This document shows, piece after piece, positions 50,094 to 61,542 of a DNA stretch of 64,000 nucleotides (position 1 is its first letter; the number at the start of each line of letters is the position of its first letter). The DNA lies in NCBI RefSeq assembly GCF_958979055.1, contig NC_084894.1, positions 8,500,501 to 8,564,500 on the forward strand, given 5' to 3'. The position numbers were made by a program, and so were the translations under genes. The stretch comes from Alnus glutinosa. Taxonomy: Eukaryota > Streptophyta > Magnoliopsida > Fagales > Betulaceae. Below the pieces are notes generated by a model. That model made no database searches and was not told the origin of the DNA. It saw only the letters and a list, made by a program, of their open reading frames with translations.

Positions 50094-50184
50094 ATCGGAA
50101 GAATTAATATGTGTGAGGGTTTATCTATATAAGGTTTTGGAAGAATTAATATGTGTGAGGGTTTATATATATAAGGTTTTGGAT
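50094..50184 (-). promoter_or_regulatory. Tandemly duplicated 42-bp upstream block with TATA-like core
   Basis: The block AAGAATTAATATGTGTGAGG...ATATAAGGTTTTGG occurs twice in succession (about 50100-50141 and 50142-50183), with one difference. Each copy contains a TATA-like stretch on the gene's strand. The distance to the RING-H2 start codon is about 70-150 bp, so this is probably the core promoter. Confidence 0.55.
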
Positions 50185-50764
50185 GAGTAGTGATCCTTAA
50201 ACAATTGTGCATAACATGTGCACAACGGTAAATACATGAATGGGACCCATGTGGTGGAACCCATTTGAGGGGGTTGACATGGCAAGTGCTTATGTTATAT
50301 TTTATTTGGATGAAAAAATTTAGATGTCATTTTCCTTTTTTCTTTTTTCCTTTTTTATTTTCTTTCTTCCTTTTTTCTTTTTCTTTTTGCAAATTTATCA
50401 CTAAATATGTGAAACTCACATGTGGTCTCATAGATTTAATGGTCGATTTGCACATTTTTTGTACAGGATACGACCATAAGTGTGAATGGTCTTCCAAGTT
50501 TAAAATCCTATGATTTTTTTTTTTTTTTTTGCTATGAAAAGAGAAAGAAGCTAGGATATTAATTAATTTGGCCAATTATCGGGGCCATATGTATCTTCGA
50601 TGACCAAGAAAGAGAGCGATTCCCATCACAATACTACAACAACTAATCAATTATATATATATCCTTGTGATCCAAGGAATATGTATATATGATAGAGATA
50701 TGATATGTTTACAACTTTTATATTATTCTTTCTTACGGGTCTTAAGTATTACATGTCATTCTAT
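50185..50764. other. Intergenic
   Basis: No gene. Contains T-rich CTTTTTTC microsatellite-like runs (50330-50390), a T20 run and a probable inverted-repeat element (CACAACGG..TGAATGGGACCCATG). Confidence 0.4.
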
Positions 50765-50965
50765 CCGTGTATAGAGATATGATTATTCACCACCTAAATA
50801 TACAACTTTTCACCACCTTGTCTATGTGGTAAGGTGGTTTCCCACCTTATTTTATTTTTTAAAAATAAAAAAACTCTAATGCTTGTGGGGGACCACCTTG
50901 CCACATAGACAAGGTGGTGAAAAGTTGTATATTTAGGTGGTGGAGAATCATATCTCCCGTGTATA
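50765..50965. mobile_element. Mutator-type MITE (183 bp) with perfect 9-bp target duplication
   Basis: The element spans 50774-50956, with ends GAGATATGATT and AATCATATCTC. Arms of about 75 bp include CACCACCTAAATATACAACT and CACCACCTTGTCTATGTGG. The target duplication CCGTGTATA lies at 50765-50773 and 50957-50965. Same family style as the elements at 31651-32470. Confidence 0.92.
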
Positions 50966-51436
50966 TGGTGAATCTGTAAATTAATTAGATTTATGTTGGA
51001 AAATATTCCTGGTCAACAAGAGTTACAATTATCTCAACGTACATTTAGAGTGATTTTCTTCAAGAGTTTTAAACATGCATGTTCGATCAACTATTCGTTT
51101 TATTTATTGGGATTTAGATTTACTAATTTCGAATCGAATCTTCAAAATGATGCTCAATTATAAAACAAATTATTTTTTTTAATATTTAACATAAACATTT
51201 ATTATATTAATATTTTAGATTTACTAGTTGATAATGAAGTATGACTCCCATGATCGCTGAGTTAGTTATAATATTTTCACAAGTAAAATGTGTTTGGGGA
51301 TTTTTTTTTTTTTTTTTTATTTGAAAAATGTTCCGAAGTAACATGAAATATGAAAACTATTTTCTTTGAGAAAAATTTATTTTATGTATTAAGTTGTTTG
51401 TTAATTAATGTCTTTTGACTTGATAATATAAAATAG

Positions 51437-51888
51437 GAAGAACTTCACTTAATGATATCGAACTATCGGCTTATTTGACTTAAGGGTATTGAACTTCAAA
51501 ACATCTCAAACTAGGGTATCTAATTTTCCAAATGTTTCAATTATAGGTATTCCGTTAAAATTTACCGTTAAATCCTGTCAAAATTTTTAAACTACCCCTC
51601 ATTTTTTTAAGGAAAAAAAAATGTTAAGATTTACGTGTTGGTTAGAATTTAACGGAATTTACAAAAATACCCATGTCTGTATCTTTGAAAAGTGTTATAA
51701 ATTTTTTTAAAAAAGATAAACACATGGGTATTTTGAAAATTTTGATAAGATTTAACAGCAAATCTTAACGGAGGACCTGTTATTGAGACGTTTTGAAAAA
51801 TGGATACTCTAGTTTGAGACGTTTTGAAGTTCAGTGTCCTTAAGTCAAAAAAACCGATATAATTCGGTACCCTTAAGTGAAGTTCTCC
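51437..51888. repeat. Long inverted-repeat MITE (about 450 bp)
   Basis: GAAGAACTTCACTTAATGAT at the left mirrors ATAATTCGGTACCCTTAAGTGAAGTTCT at the right (quoted in part). Further inward, TTGACTTAAGG, AACTTCAAAACATCTCAAACT and TAACGG motifs are mirrored. It shares the AACTTCACTTA end with the intron-2 element of the GDSL genes. No target duplication identified. Confidence 0.6.
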
Positions 51889-52654
51889 ATATAAATTAAA
51901 TACAGAAAACAAAGTGATTAACAAACATAGCCTAGCTTGTTTGCTAGTTCTTTGTTGAGTTGTTCCATTTGATATTTGTACTATTTTGGAGGATGATGTC
52001 TAAACAGCATATTTAAGAAAATATATAATAATTTCTTGCATACTTTTCAGTTCTATTAATTTTATCATATTAGCAATAGGTCTTTACAGATTTTGGTAGT
52101 GCAATTGGTTTGGGAATCTAAAATGATTGGATAGGGATTGATATCTCATATCTCTATCCTTTCTCATGTTTCTTTTATCCTCTACCAACTGTCTATGGCT
52201 ATGGCTCTCGAGTTCTACGGAGGTCGGCATAGAGGCACGGGTAATGGTATTATGGTATGAATCTTTTTTTTATCCATTCAAATTGACGTGATTTTTAAAA
52301 TTATTATTGAATTTAACATAAATCACTATTAGATTTTGATCAAGTTGTAATTTTAAAAGCCACATTAACTTTAGAAGGATAAAAATACAGTCCTTAGCAT
52401 TACTCATTTGGCCTCAATGGCTCCTCGTATCTTAATATGTTTCTCATTCATGCTTTGACCATTTCCGATAAAGTTGTTTGGCTTCGCCCCTAGTCGCATA
52501 CTATTTTCTTAACTATTACCTTCTTTTTTTGTCTTTGACTACTATGTCATCCCAACTGTATGACAGTCATATTAAAGCCTACTAAATAACATTACTATTT
52601 ACAAAAACCAAAAACCTAGATGTATACCTACTAATATATATATACAAAGAGAAA

Positions 52655-52837
52655 TACTAGAGCATCTACTGTGGTCCTTCTGTGTTGACCTGGTTTTAGA
52701 AAGAGAAAAGATGAATGGAGAGAACCAGTTTCAAGCTTTAGTTTTTTTTTTATTATTATTATTATTTATTACAAAAATGTGCCAAGTCAGCACAAAAGGA
52801 TTCAAGAAGGTCTCTAGGAAATGCTCTAGCATTTCTC

Positions 52838-52840
<3 letters not shown>
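52655..52840. repeat. MITE-like inverted repeat
   Basis: GAGAAATACTAGAGCATCTA at the left mirrors TAGGAAATGCTCTAGCATTTCTC at the right. The inner motif CCTTCTGTGTTGAC pairs with GTCAGCACAAAAGGATTC. Flanks are TA/GT microsatellite, so no clear target duplication. Confidence 0.55.
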
Positions 52841-52877
<37 letters not shown>

Positions 52878-53104
52878 TTGGAAATGTACGGTAATTTTTC
52901 ATTTGTTATGCCTGATACACGACACTTGCCGATGATACATTTAGATCCAATACTTTATAAGGTATTCATGGAAATGGCCACGGAAAAAGCCTACATGAAG
53001 AGCTCCAACAAAGTTGTGTTATAATATTAGTCTTTCGTAACTTCAACTTTTCCACCTATCTAGGATCTTAATATGCCTTCGGCAATGCCGTCCATAGACG
53101 GTCC

Positions 53105-53145
53105 ATATGCTAGATTTTTTTTTTTTTTAGTATATGCTTGATTTT
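53105..53145. repeat. Possible poly(T) micro-insertion flanked by a 14-bp near-repeat
   Basis: ATATGCTAGATTTT (53105-53118) recurs as ATATGCTTGATTTT (53132-53145), separated by T's and AGT. It looks like a minimal retroposition scar just upstream of the phytocyanin promoter. Confidence 0.4.
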
Positions 53146-53151
53146 TGAACT

Positions 53152-53159
53152 TATAAATA
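53152..53159 (+). promoter_or_regulatory. TATA box of the phytocyanin gene
   Basis: TATAAATA lies 63 bp before the start codon. A short leader with AACAAAAGAGAAACAATC follows, which is the normal plant TATA-to-start spacing. Confidence 0.7.
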
Positions 53160-53222
53160 GGCAAAACTAGAGCTCTTTCAACAAAAGAGAAACAATCTGA
53201 GTAAAGAGAGCTTCTGATTGCA

Positions 53223-53963
53223 ATGGCCTTTACCCAATTCATCGTCCTTGCCATTGTAGCAATTCTTTTCCCTTCAATTATGGGCATGGACTTCATGGTT
53301 GGTGATGACAAGGGTTGGACCACCAACTTTGATTACCAAGCTTGGGCTAAAGGAAAGGAGTTCCATGTCGGTGACAATCTTGGTAAATTAGCTCGACAAA
53401 CTTCATCTCTTAACTCACCACTCTATCCAGGTGGTGTTGAAGCAGATTTGTGGACGGTTGGGCCGGCGATGGAGCTCCTCACTTGTTTTGCAGGAACAGC
53501 TTCGTCGCCGGCTCGACCGTTCACAAATCTACTTCAACAAATGGCATTGTGATATTCTTCCAAGAACTGCTTACATATATATTGTCAGTAGTCTAGAAAA
53601 AAAAATGTACATATTTTCCATTTTAGTCTGATTGTTGACCGAAGAAATCAACTTCTTGGTGCAGTTTTTAAGTACCCAGTGGAAGCACACAGTGTTATTA
53701 AAGTTAATGGCACTAGCTTCCAACAATGTGCGATATCGGCTGGCAATGGGACCCTAACTAGCAGAAACGATGTGATTACCCTAGCAACCTCAGGAAATAA
53801 ATGGTACATTTGTGGTGTTGCCAAGCATTGTGAGGTTGGAAACCAAAAGCTTTTCATAATGGTGTCTGAAGACAATTCATCAGCTGTAAGGGGAAGCATT
53901 GAACCTTTGTATTATGGGTGGATGATGGCTATTTTTGGCATCCTTATGATGGTGATGGTTTAG
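53223..53963 (+). CDS. Phytocyanin (blue copper protein, stellacyanin/plantacyanin-like)
   Basis: Two exons, 53223-53382 and 53665-53963 (GT-AG, phase 1), give 459 nt and 152 aa. A signal peptide (MAFTQFIVLAIVAILFPSIM) is followed by a plastocyanin-like domain (VGDDKGWTTNFDYQAWAKGK, FHVGDNLVFKY). Candidate copper ligands are His62 (EAHSV), Cys103 (KWYICGV) and His108 (KHC). Cys75 and Cys109 would form the family disulfide. The usual family pattern is H-C-x-x-G-(M/Q)-K. Here it reads HCEVGNQKLF, with an extra Asn before Gln, so the axial position falls on Asn113 or is shifted to Gln114. The C-terminus is hydrophobic (YYGWMMAIFGILMMVMV), preceded by a small-residue SSAVRGS stretch, which is compatible with GPI anchoring. 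These are apoplastic electron-transfer or wall-associated proteins of uncertain physiological partner. Confidence 0.9.
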
Positions 53964-54581
53964 TATTGGAATGGTTTGGTGAAATATTTTTCTTTATGGC
54001 TTTGTATTGTTTTGAATTCACAATTTGCATTGTATTGGATCCGGAGCTATTGGTTTGTAATGCTACTTTCTGGATAATAAGCAATTTACTGTTTTTAACA
54101 ATTCTCAAACACAATTTTTTTGGTTTAGCAAAAAGAATTTTGTTGCCTTGATAAGTTTCACTTCCGCTTTCATCTATCTTTTGGAACCTCATAACAAATG
54201 AAAAATTGGAACCACAGGGAGCATTTTTATACCTAGTAGTAATCCCCCCCATACAATTCTCATTTCAAGAACACATCAATTTTCTAATAAGTGCTGTTAC
54301 ACATCCATCTCTTACTCGTCTCTAATGCAATCACAAATACAGAGAGGCAAAATTTTCTTATACCGTGCTTGTCTTACGAAAGATTACAATTGTACGTACT
54401 CAGTGAACTTTGAACCAATGACCTTGACTCCACCTTATTCTTACAAATGAAAAGGTGTCAATTTGAGGTAGAGATAATTGGCTAAAATAAAAATGGTTAG
54501 CTTTAAATTAAGAATCAACCCCAAAACTCTCCAATGGTATGAAGGAGAAGCCGCCAATCATAAAGAGAAAATCTGAAATCT
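53964..54581. other. 3' flanks of the convergent phytocyanin and RUS4 genes
   Basis: No gene. The two genes converge here with 618 bp between their stop codons. The region should hold both polyadenylation regions. Confidence 0.5.
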
Positions 54582-57500
54582 TCAGTCATCTACAAAACTG
54601 TACCGAGCCTGCTCCTGTGTGCTTAACAAAATGTTTTTAGTAGCCCAACCCAGTCCCAACAGTTGTTCATTCAAAACACTCAAATCCCTTTGTGCACATC
54701 GCTTGCTATCCTCCATCACTTGAAGCCATTCATTAAAAACAGAATTGAATGAATCATTACCCCCAAGAATGTTGTTCTCCCACCAACTCCTCCTCACAAG
54801 GAGGGCCTTGCGGATGTAGCACGCCTACAGAACACGCATATTACGTGAAACTTAAAGAGTATTAATGCTACGTTTGTTTCGAGGTAAAATGTTTTCCGTC
54901 GGAAAATGTTTCATTCATCCATAACACGCATGGTATGAGAAATGGAAATTAGCCACAGACAAGGTGTCCATTCATCCGGCAATAGAAAATAAATTGATTA
55001 AATGGTAAGCTGAAATATTCTAGTTACCTGCAACAAACCCATGATAACATCTGCTGTGCTGGCGCCTTCCCGTATACAAAGAAGTATACTTTTCTAGAAT
55101 TTCATAAATCAGGAGGGCAAAAGAAAAAGGAAAATGTGAGACAAAAATCTTCATAGGTAAGGTGTTACATGATTAACTGTGTGACTGACAGCCCACTTTA
55201 CAAGTTCCCTAATATACTCACTTGCTTAGTTCTTTTCACACCTTTGTGGAAGATCTCCATGCATACAAAGTAAGAATCCTCACCACTTGTATATTGCATT
55301 GCCATCATCGAAAACTTGGGTATTTGATCCTTAAGATTTATGCACCCTATTCTGATGGGCCATAACTCTTTGCCTGATTCAAACCTCAATAATTGGGTGT
55401 AAGTTTCAACATCCATGAACACTAATTTTTTGAGTAAGTTCCAAGTACACTAAGAGTTTGTTTGAGATTGAGCTGAGCTACTTAAAAAGTGCCAGGCAAA
55501 CATGGGTCCGTTTGGTAAAACACACTTATTTGACTTTTTTACTCTAAAAAAGCCCAAAATTGTGTTTTGGGCAAAGCTTGAAAACGAGGCTTTTCCTAAA
55601 AAGCTATTTCTGGCGTTTTTTATAGACAAAAACTCTATTTTTCAACGCAATTCCAAACAGGCTCTAAATTCCATAGCAGCTTGTAGAAAACCTTATAACA
55701 CAGCTATGAGAAGCAGTGTTGACACCTCACCTTTGCTCCACAGGAAATCAACTCCCTCCTCTTTACTTACTTCTGCAGGTGAAGGGACATATCCTGACTC
55801 GATCCACTTATTTAGTATAATCTCAAGTCTATCCTGAACACAAAAGCAAAAAAAAATGACAGAAAAGTAGTTATGGTGCACATTTATTGCAAATTTTGTG
55901 AAAGCAAAATTGTTCATGGAAAGGTTGTAGCATTTCTCCATCATTTTCCTACTACTTGAGCCCACATGTCTGAGTATGTTTTTAGTGTCGGCTTTGTAGC
56001 AAAATCAAATTGAAACCCAGAACAATGACTGGAGAAACCTTTCAACCCAAAACCAGGGTTATAGCAAATGCATGAGTCTTGTGGGTAAGCAAAAAGGCAA
56101 ACAAAGGAATTTGAATTTGACAGGATAATTAGCCTATTAAATGCCTTTATCCTATCCTGGTTGGAAAAGTTAGCTAATTAGATTCCAGTGGTCTAAGACT
56201 GGCCACTGAGCAAACAAATCCCAATAAATAACATGTGGGGACCATGCATATACAGCAGGACAGACTTTGTGTTCCTCCAAAGTTACTTCAAAAGCATAAA
56301 AATTTAATGTAAGTCACCTGTCATTTCAAGCCCTTAAATAATCCATGAATCATAAAACTCATGCATACTAACCCACCTTAGTTAGTGTCTGCAGATGGAC
56401 ATGTTTAAGCGCCTGATATATTCCAAAAAGATCAACTACTGAGAAAATGGGGTATATGATAAAAGTTAAACCTGCATACAATCTTCAACATTAAAGAAAA
56501 GTTAGGAAACCATGGAAGCACAACTTTCTATTATGAATATGATAAACATGCCAAGCACAGGTCCAAATGATAGCAAACATTGTTTCTCCTGAAAAACAGA
56601 AACAGGCATCATGTATAGGTACAATATGTCCAACTAATTTTTCTCAAACATAAAGACAGCAATTACTACTACAAAGATTTATATTCAATGCATGAATGAA
56701 AACCTATGGTGACGAACTCATGGAAGTCTGTAATCTTCCCAAACGGATAACATACCTATGGGGCGGGAGGTTATGATATATTTTGACAAAAGTATTAGCA
56801 GATAAATACACCTTTCCACAGATTCTAATATCATTTATTCTTTTGCCTGGAGATTCTAGTATTATTTCACTGATAATAAGATTTAGAATTTACAAATACA
56901 CTCACAAATGACAAATGGAAAGATAGGTCACGCAGACTTTTTTTTTTTTTTTTTTGGGGGGGGGGGGGGATGATGAATGAGTAAATTCTAACAGATTCAT
57001 CTCAGACCTAAAGTAGATTATGGGAAGGCCAGGGGAAAAAACCTTTGATTGTTCTTCAACAACATATTCAGAAGTGCAGCAAGCAATAGGCCAAGGTTAT
57101 CAAAGCACACTGTTTGGATCTGAAACCAACACCAAAAGTCAATATATATTCCATGTTACCAAAAGAAAATAAAAGTAACATGGTGCGAAAAATTACAACA
57201 GACCTGTGCCTTTGCAGAAACTTCACCGAGATTATCGGCTATGGCAAAGCTCCGATGAACAGCTGTCTGCTTAAACAGAGTGACAACATTAAAACTCCAG
57301 TTGGAGAGGTAATTTAAGGCCACATCTTCCATCAAGCATTAGAATGTTCTTTGACTTCAAAATAGTAGAAAAAAAAAATCCCAAAAAGACAAAAAGCAGT
57401 AGCAAATATAGAGAAATGTCTTTGCATGACTAACAAAGCACTAAACCAAGAAAATTTAAATAAAGAAAAAAGGGTATGAAAAAAAAATCATATGACAGTG

Positions 57501-59537
57501 TAGCATCTATAGAGCTCCAGCAAGTAACGTATCACTAATGGTATTCATTAGAAAATAATTTTGCTGTATCATAACTTATCTCAAAAGCTTAATTTGATAA
57601 GAAATAGTGCATTAAATCATTCAACAAGTAAACTCAGCACGTTGAATGGTTAATTGAAATGTGAGGTAAATTATGGAGTCAGACAAATTCAAGAGTTGAA
57701 CTAGAGACCATTGTTTTGCTACCATCTTAAGAATAGGGTTTGCACAAAAAAAAGAGATATCAAATAATTGTGACCCTCTCACTATTTTATCATATGTATT
57801 ATAGAAAATGCAACAATGACAAAATATCTTTTTCTCTTTATAACAACAATAACATTTCTAACCAATTCAAAGATATGACAATTCACATAAAGAGCTTGAG
57901 GTTTGAATCTTTACATTAGTGGCTAAGTAGGAGGCCAGGCTTATTTGTTTGGCAATGTTAGCAACAGATGCAAGAAGCAAGAAGTACTGAGGAAATGCAG
58001 GAGTCAGCAACTCCACTCCAATGCTCAAACTGAACATAACAGATGTCGAGAACCTAACTCTCTACAAAATAGGATAACAAAAAATTAATGATTTGTCAAA
58101 GCTCTAGATTGCAAATTCAAAGGAATACTCTCAGATATCTCTCATCTTGCAGTTGGCAGCACTCCACACTTTTGGTTATTTTTGTTCAAATGCCAAAATG
58201 CAGTGCTGGTAAGTGCAAGAACTGCAAATAAAAATACTAAGATATACAAAACTAATATAAAAAAGAGAACATGTTAACCAAATTCAAATGAAAATGGAAG
58301 CCATGCCTTCAAATTGGTATCAAAAGCAGATGCTAAGCCAGCAGTGTAGATGCACCTACTAAGCCGTCCAAGTCCATCTTTCAGGACCCAGTTGAGGGCT
58401 GCAGCAGATGGAAGTGAATGAGAGTACCCGATTCCTATAGCCCGGAACATTGCCTGATATCAATCCATTCCCAAAATTGTAAGTAAGCATAAATACCAAA
58501 TCTTCATCTCAAAGGCTACCCCTTTAGGGTATATTTCCTTAAAAAGAAAAGGAGGGTTGGGGAGAGAGAAAAGTCTCAATATAAGATCTTACATCTGCTA
58601 TTTTCTACATAATATTCTCAAACACAACAAACCTTATAAACGCAATAGGAGAATTGTCCTGACCAGAACTCCACTTTTTTCTTTTTATTATTTAATTGAA
58701 GAAATTATAACTGAATGTATCACCAATCCTCTCTTCAATTCTAACTTACGCTCAAACTCATAAATAAAGAAGTCAGAACTACTTCCCTGCATGCAAACAT
58801 ATTCTACAATCCCTTCAACACCATCATCACCAAAATCCGACACAAGACAATCGAAATTGAGCTTAGGACACTGTCTACACAACGACCCCCAAAAATGGGA
58901 CTCCATACACAGATTATCTTGAAAATTCAATAACTTCTATCAACCCAAATTACCACGAAGAAATGCACTTTTTACACAGAAATTACCTTCAAACCCAAAA
59001 ATTTAATAATAATAATAATAAAAATATTGTAATGCACTATTCTATTACCTGAGTGGCAAGCACCTGGAGCGCAGAGCTAAAAACCCGGTGCAAAAACTTC
59101 CATTTCACATAATACATGTAATTCCCATTAACTTGCTTTGGGATAAAGAAATCCCTGACAGCCAAACCAATAATTCTAAACAATTCCCGAAATCCATCAT
59201 CAAAATCGAACGAAAATAACGACGCACCGCCGTCCACACGAACCAATTGCAAACAATTCCCATCCCAGAAGTACCTAGAAACCCTTCCAGACCTCCGAAG
59301 CGCCACGGGGAGGCGACCCAGGGAGGTGGGTCTGAGCCCCGGTCTGGGTCCGTTATCGATGCCTTCCTCGGGTTCGTAGTCGAGCGAGGTTCTCAGGGAA
59401 TTAGTGAAAGTTAGGGTTTTGAAGCGGTTTAGGAGTTTATTGGGGGTCACTTTCCGGGTCGTGAAATGGGTTCCCGGAGATTTCCATGGAAGTGGAAGGT
59501 GGTGGGAATTGGGGGCTGTGTACGGAGCGGTTTGCAT
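54582..59537 (-). CDS. RUS4: ROOT UVB SENSITIVE 4 (DUF647 family)
   Basis: Ten exons on the minus strand: 59537-59049, 58453-58307, 58061-57915, 57266-57204, 57119-57043, 56482-56377, 55833-55731, 55373-55222, 55093-55028 and 54824-54582. They total 1593 nt and 530 aa, with continuous phase. Signatures in order are: QLVRVDGGAS; FIPKQVNGNYMYYVKWKFLH with RVFSSALQVLATQ; LKDGLGRLSRCIYTAGLASA; SLSIGVELLTPAFPQYFLLL; AVHRSFAIADNLGEVSAKAQ; VCFDNLGLLLA; DRLEIILNKWIESGYVPSPA; ELWPIRIGC; and GLGWATKNILLSTQEQARYS. This order is that of plant RUS4. RUS family members act in UV-B/early seedling development, and Arabidopsis RUS4 has been tied to male fertility; the biochemical function is unknown. The N-terminal 50 residues are Ser/Thr/Pro-rich and basic, possibly an organelle transit region. 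Intron 2 uses a GC donor. Everything else is GT-AG. The gene looks intact. Confidence 0.93.
55504..55664. mobile_element. PIF/Tourist-like MITE in RUS4 intron 7
   Basis: The ends GGGTCCGTTTGGTAAA and TTCCAAACAGGCTC are an imperfect inverted pair of the form GGGYCYGTTTGG. The interior carries mirrored AAAAAAGCC..GGCTTTT and CTATTTTTC motifs. The element is about 160 bp and non-coding. Confidence 0.5.
56939..56969. repeat. (T)n(G)n homopolymer junction in RUS4 intron 5
   Basis: A run of about 18 T directly followed by about 12 G. Length may be unreliable in the assembly. Confidence 0.8.
58062..58306 (-). other. GC-AG intron of RUS4 (intron 2)
   Basis: The donor reads AAG|GCATGG and the acceptor TTTTGTAG|AGAGTT on the minus strand. 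Conserved coding on each side (ASAFDTNLK, then RVRFSTS) and exact phase on both sides fix the boundary. There is no nearby GT that keeps the frame. Confidence 0.8.
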
Positions 59538-59772
59538 GAGAATTAGGGGCGTGAAATTAGGATTTGGATTTTGGGGAATTTTCCCGCCAAAATTCGGCGT
59601 TTTTTTTTTTTTTTTGGATGGTTTGGGTTTAGGGTTTTAGAGCTCACCAGTTACCACCCATTTTCGCGTACTACACACGCTGCATACGATATAGAAATAA
59701 AGATGGGTTCTAAAAGAAAAATAATAATAATAATAATAATAAAGTAAAACTGAGTAGCTGATTTTATTTTAT
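59538..59772 (-). promoter_or_regulatory. 5' flank of RUS4
   Basis: GC-richer leader up to about 59640, then AT-rich with an AAT microsatellite (59723-59744). No TATA box identified. Confidence 0.35.
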
Positions 59773-59958
59773 AATTATTTTGAGAAATGCTACGCTTCTC
59801 CAAAATTTTCTCCAAAATTTAATTCTTAAATGATGTGTCACAATCTCATGAAATAATACATTTTCTAAAATAATAGATCACATGAAATTGCAGCACATCA
59901 TTTGAAAACTAAATTTTAAAAAAAAAAATTAGGATGGATAGCATTGCTCAATTATTTT
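59773..59958. mobile_element. Mutator-type MITE (168 bp) with perfect 9-bp target duplication
   Basis: The element spans 59782-59949, with ends GAGAAATGCTACG and TAGCATTGCTC. The internal pair ATGATGTGTCACAA / TTGCAGCACATCAT is mirrored. The target duplication AATTATTTT lies at 59773-59781 and 59950-59958. Confidence 0.85.
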
Positions 59959-60856
59959 AGCATACTAACTCTAGAGACAATGGTACCGTCATCATATAAG
60001 GCAGTACTTCCAAAGGAGGACAGGACCAAAGTGTGAGGTTATTTAGTAGGCACGCGTAAGCACGAATGTTTATAAGAAAATTTAGCAAATCACAACGGTT
60101 GGGTAAGAAGTTTCGTTGTAAATTTTTATTTGAAATATAAATAAAAAGTGATTGATGTAAAGCGATATAAGTTTTTTACTAATAAGATGTTTTTAGAAGA
60201 AATGAAAATAAGGGAGGAGTGTGTTGCCGAACATACTCAGAATTATATTGCGCATAAGGACTTGAGTTGAATGCTAAGTTTTTTTTTTTTTTTTTTTTTT
60301 TCAATTCATGCAACACAAGAATATCCAATATAATCAAATTGAAGTATGAATTTCCGCTCATGATGCAAATTTTACCAATTTCAATTCGTATGCTCATAAC
60401 CAATATAGATAATATAGATATTTACCGCCTATGAACCTTCAAGGTCTTCAAACAAATACATTTTCTAAAAGAAAAGAATGTATCCTTTCCATTTTATTAT
60501 TATTTTTTTTTTTTGTGTGTGTATCTAAAAATAATTACATTGTGAAAAAAAAAAAAAAAAAAAAAAAAAAAGAATGGATATTTCTCTTCTTTTTGGGAAG
60601 AATAGTTTTTGCTTATTTCGAAGAACTAAGAACAGTAAAATAACCAAACGAATGGAATGACTATTTTATTTCAAAGTCTAATTTGCATACCAAACGTGCT
60701 TTAAAGTGTGAGGGGCTTATTATTAGCTATAGTGATTGATGATTAAATTTAAAATAAACATCAAATCCAGACAATTGCCGATTAAAAGAGGACTCAATAG
60801 TGCTCAAGAGTACATTGCTCCCAATAAGCCGACGGGACTAAGTCTCATGGTTCCTT
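59959..60856. other. Intergenic
   Basis: No gene. Long T and A homopolymers lie at about 60280-60301 and 60547-60571. Confidence 0.5.
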
Positions 60857-61053
60857 TTTCTACGCAACACTTCGGAATTGGGAAAGGGAGAAATAACAAT
60901 GTCGGAACTGGATAGAAGAGAAAGACTCAAAAGGTAGACCCACTAAGGTACCCACTAAATTTAGTGGGTCCCTCTTATTAGCATCTCTCTCCTATTCAAT
61001 TCCGACAATGCCGTTTCTCCCTTTCTCCACTACCCAAGTGTTGCGTAGAAAAA
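60857..61053. repeat. Foldback MITE (about 197 bp)
   Basis: TTTTTCTACGCAACACTTCG at the left mirrors CCCAAGTGTTGCGTAGAAAA at the right. GGGAGAAATAACAATGTCGG pairs with CCGACAATGCCGTTTCTCCC. The centre contains ACCCACTAAATTTAGTGGGT, itself a palindrome. Confidence 0.75.
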
Positions 61054-61542
61054 AAAATAAATAAATAAACATCAAGAGTGACCGCATGAACTTATTCAAT
61101 ATGGTTAAGTGAAACTTATCACCACTTAATGTATTGAGTTAGATAGGCTGGCCACCTTTAAAGCAAGCTCACGTTTATCCAAATATAACCTGTAACTCGC
61201 CTAGCTTTTTCTAAAAGAAATTTGTATTTTGTATAAAAATAATAAACTAAGTTTAATTTTGTTTAAGGCGGCCAATATGCGTTCCGATACCATAAAGATC
61301 ATCACAATCTCATTCCTCAATTAAAAAACAAAAAAAAATAGAATTAAAGCCTCCCATTTGTCCCATTTGATAGGCTTTGTACAATTTATGAATAATTAAT
61401 TTCTGTGCATACAATTCCATTTCTTATATTAGTAACTAATTCTTCAATACCAAGTAACAAAGATACTTCTCGCCAAAAAAAGAAAAGAAAAGAGAATAAA
61501 GTAATAAAGATACTTGTTTTCTCCATTTCTTGGATGTGAATC
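61054..61542. other. 3' flank of the oligopeptidase gene
   Basis: AT-rich, no gene recognised. Confidence 0.4.

Larger units (their letters stand above)
50966..53151. other. Intergenic with further MITEs
   Basis: Contains the elements listed at 51437-51888 and 52655-52840. A shorter inverted repeat lies at about 52265-52410 (TTTTATCCATTCAAATTGACG versus the mirrored end near 52377). AT microsatellites lie near 52645 and 52840-52874. No gene until the phytocyanin. Confidence 0.5.
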
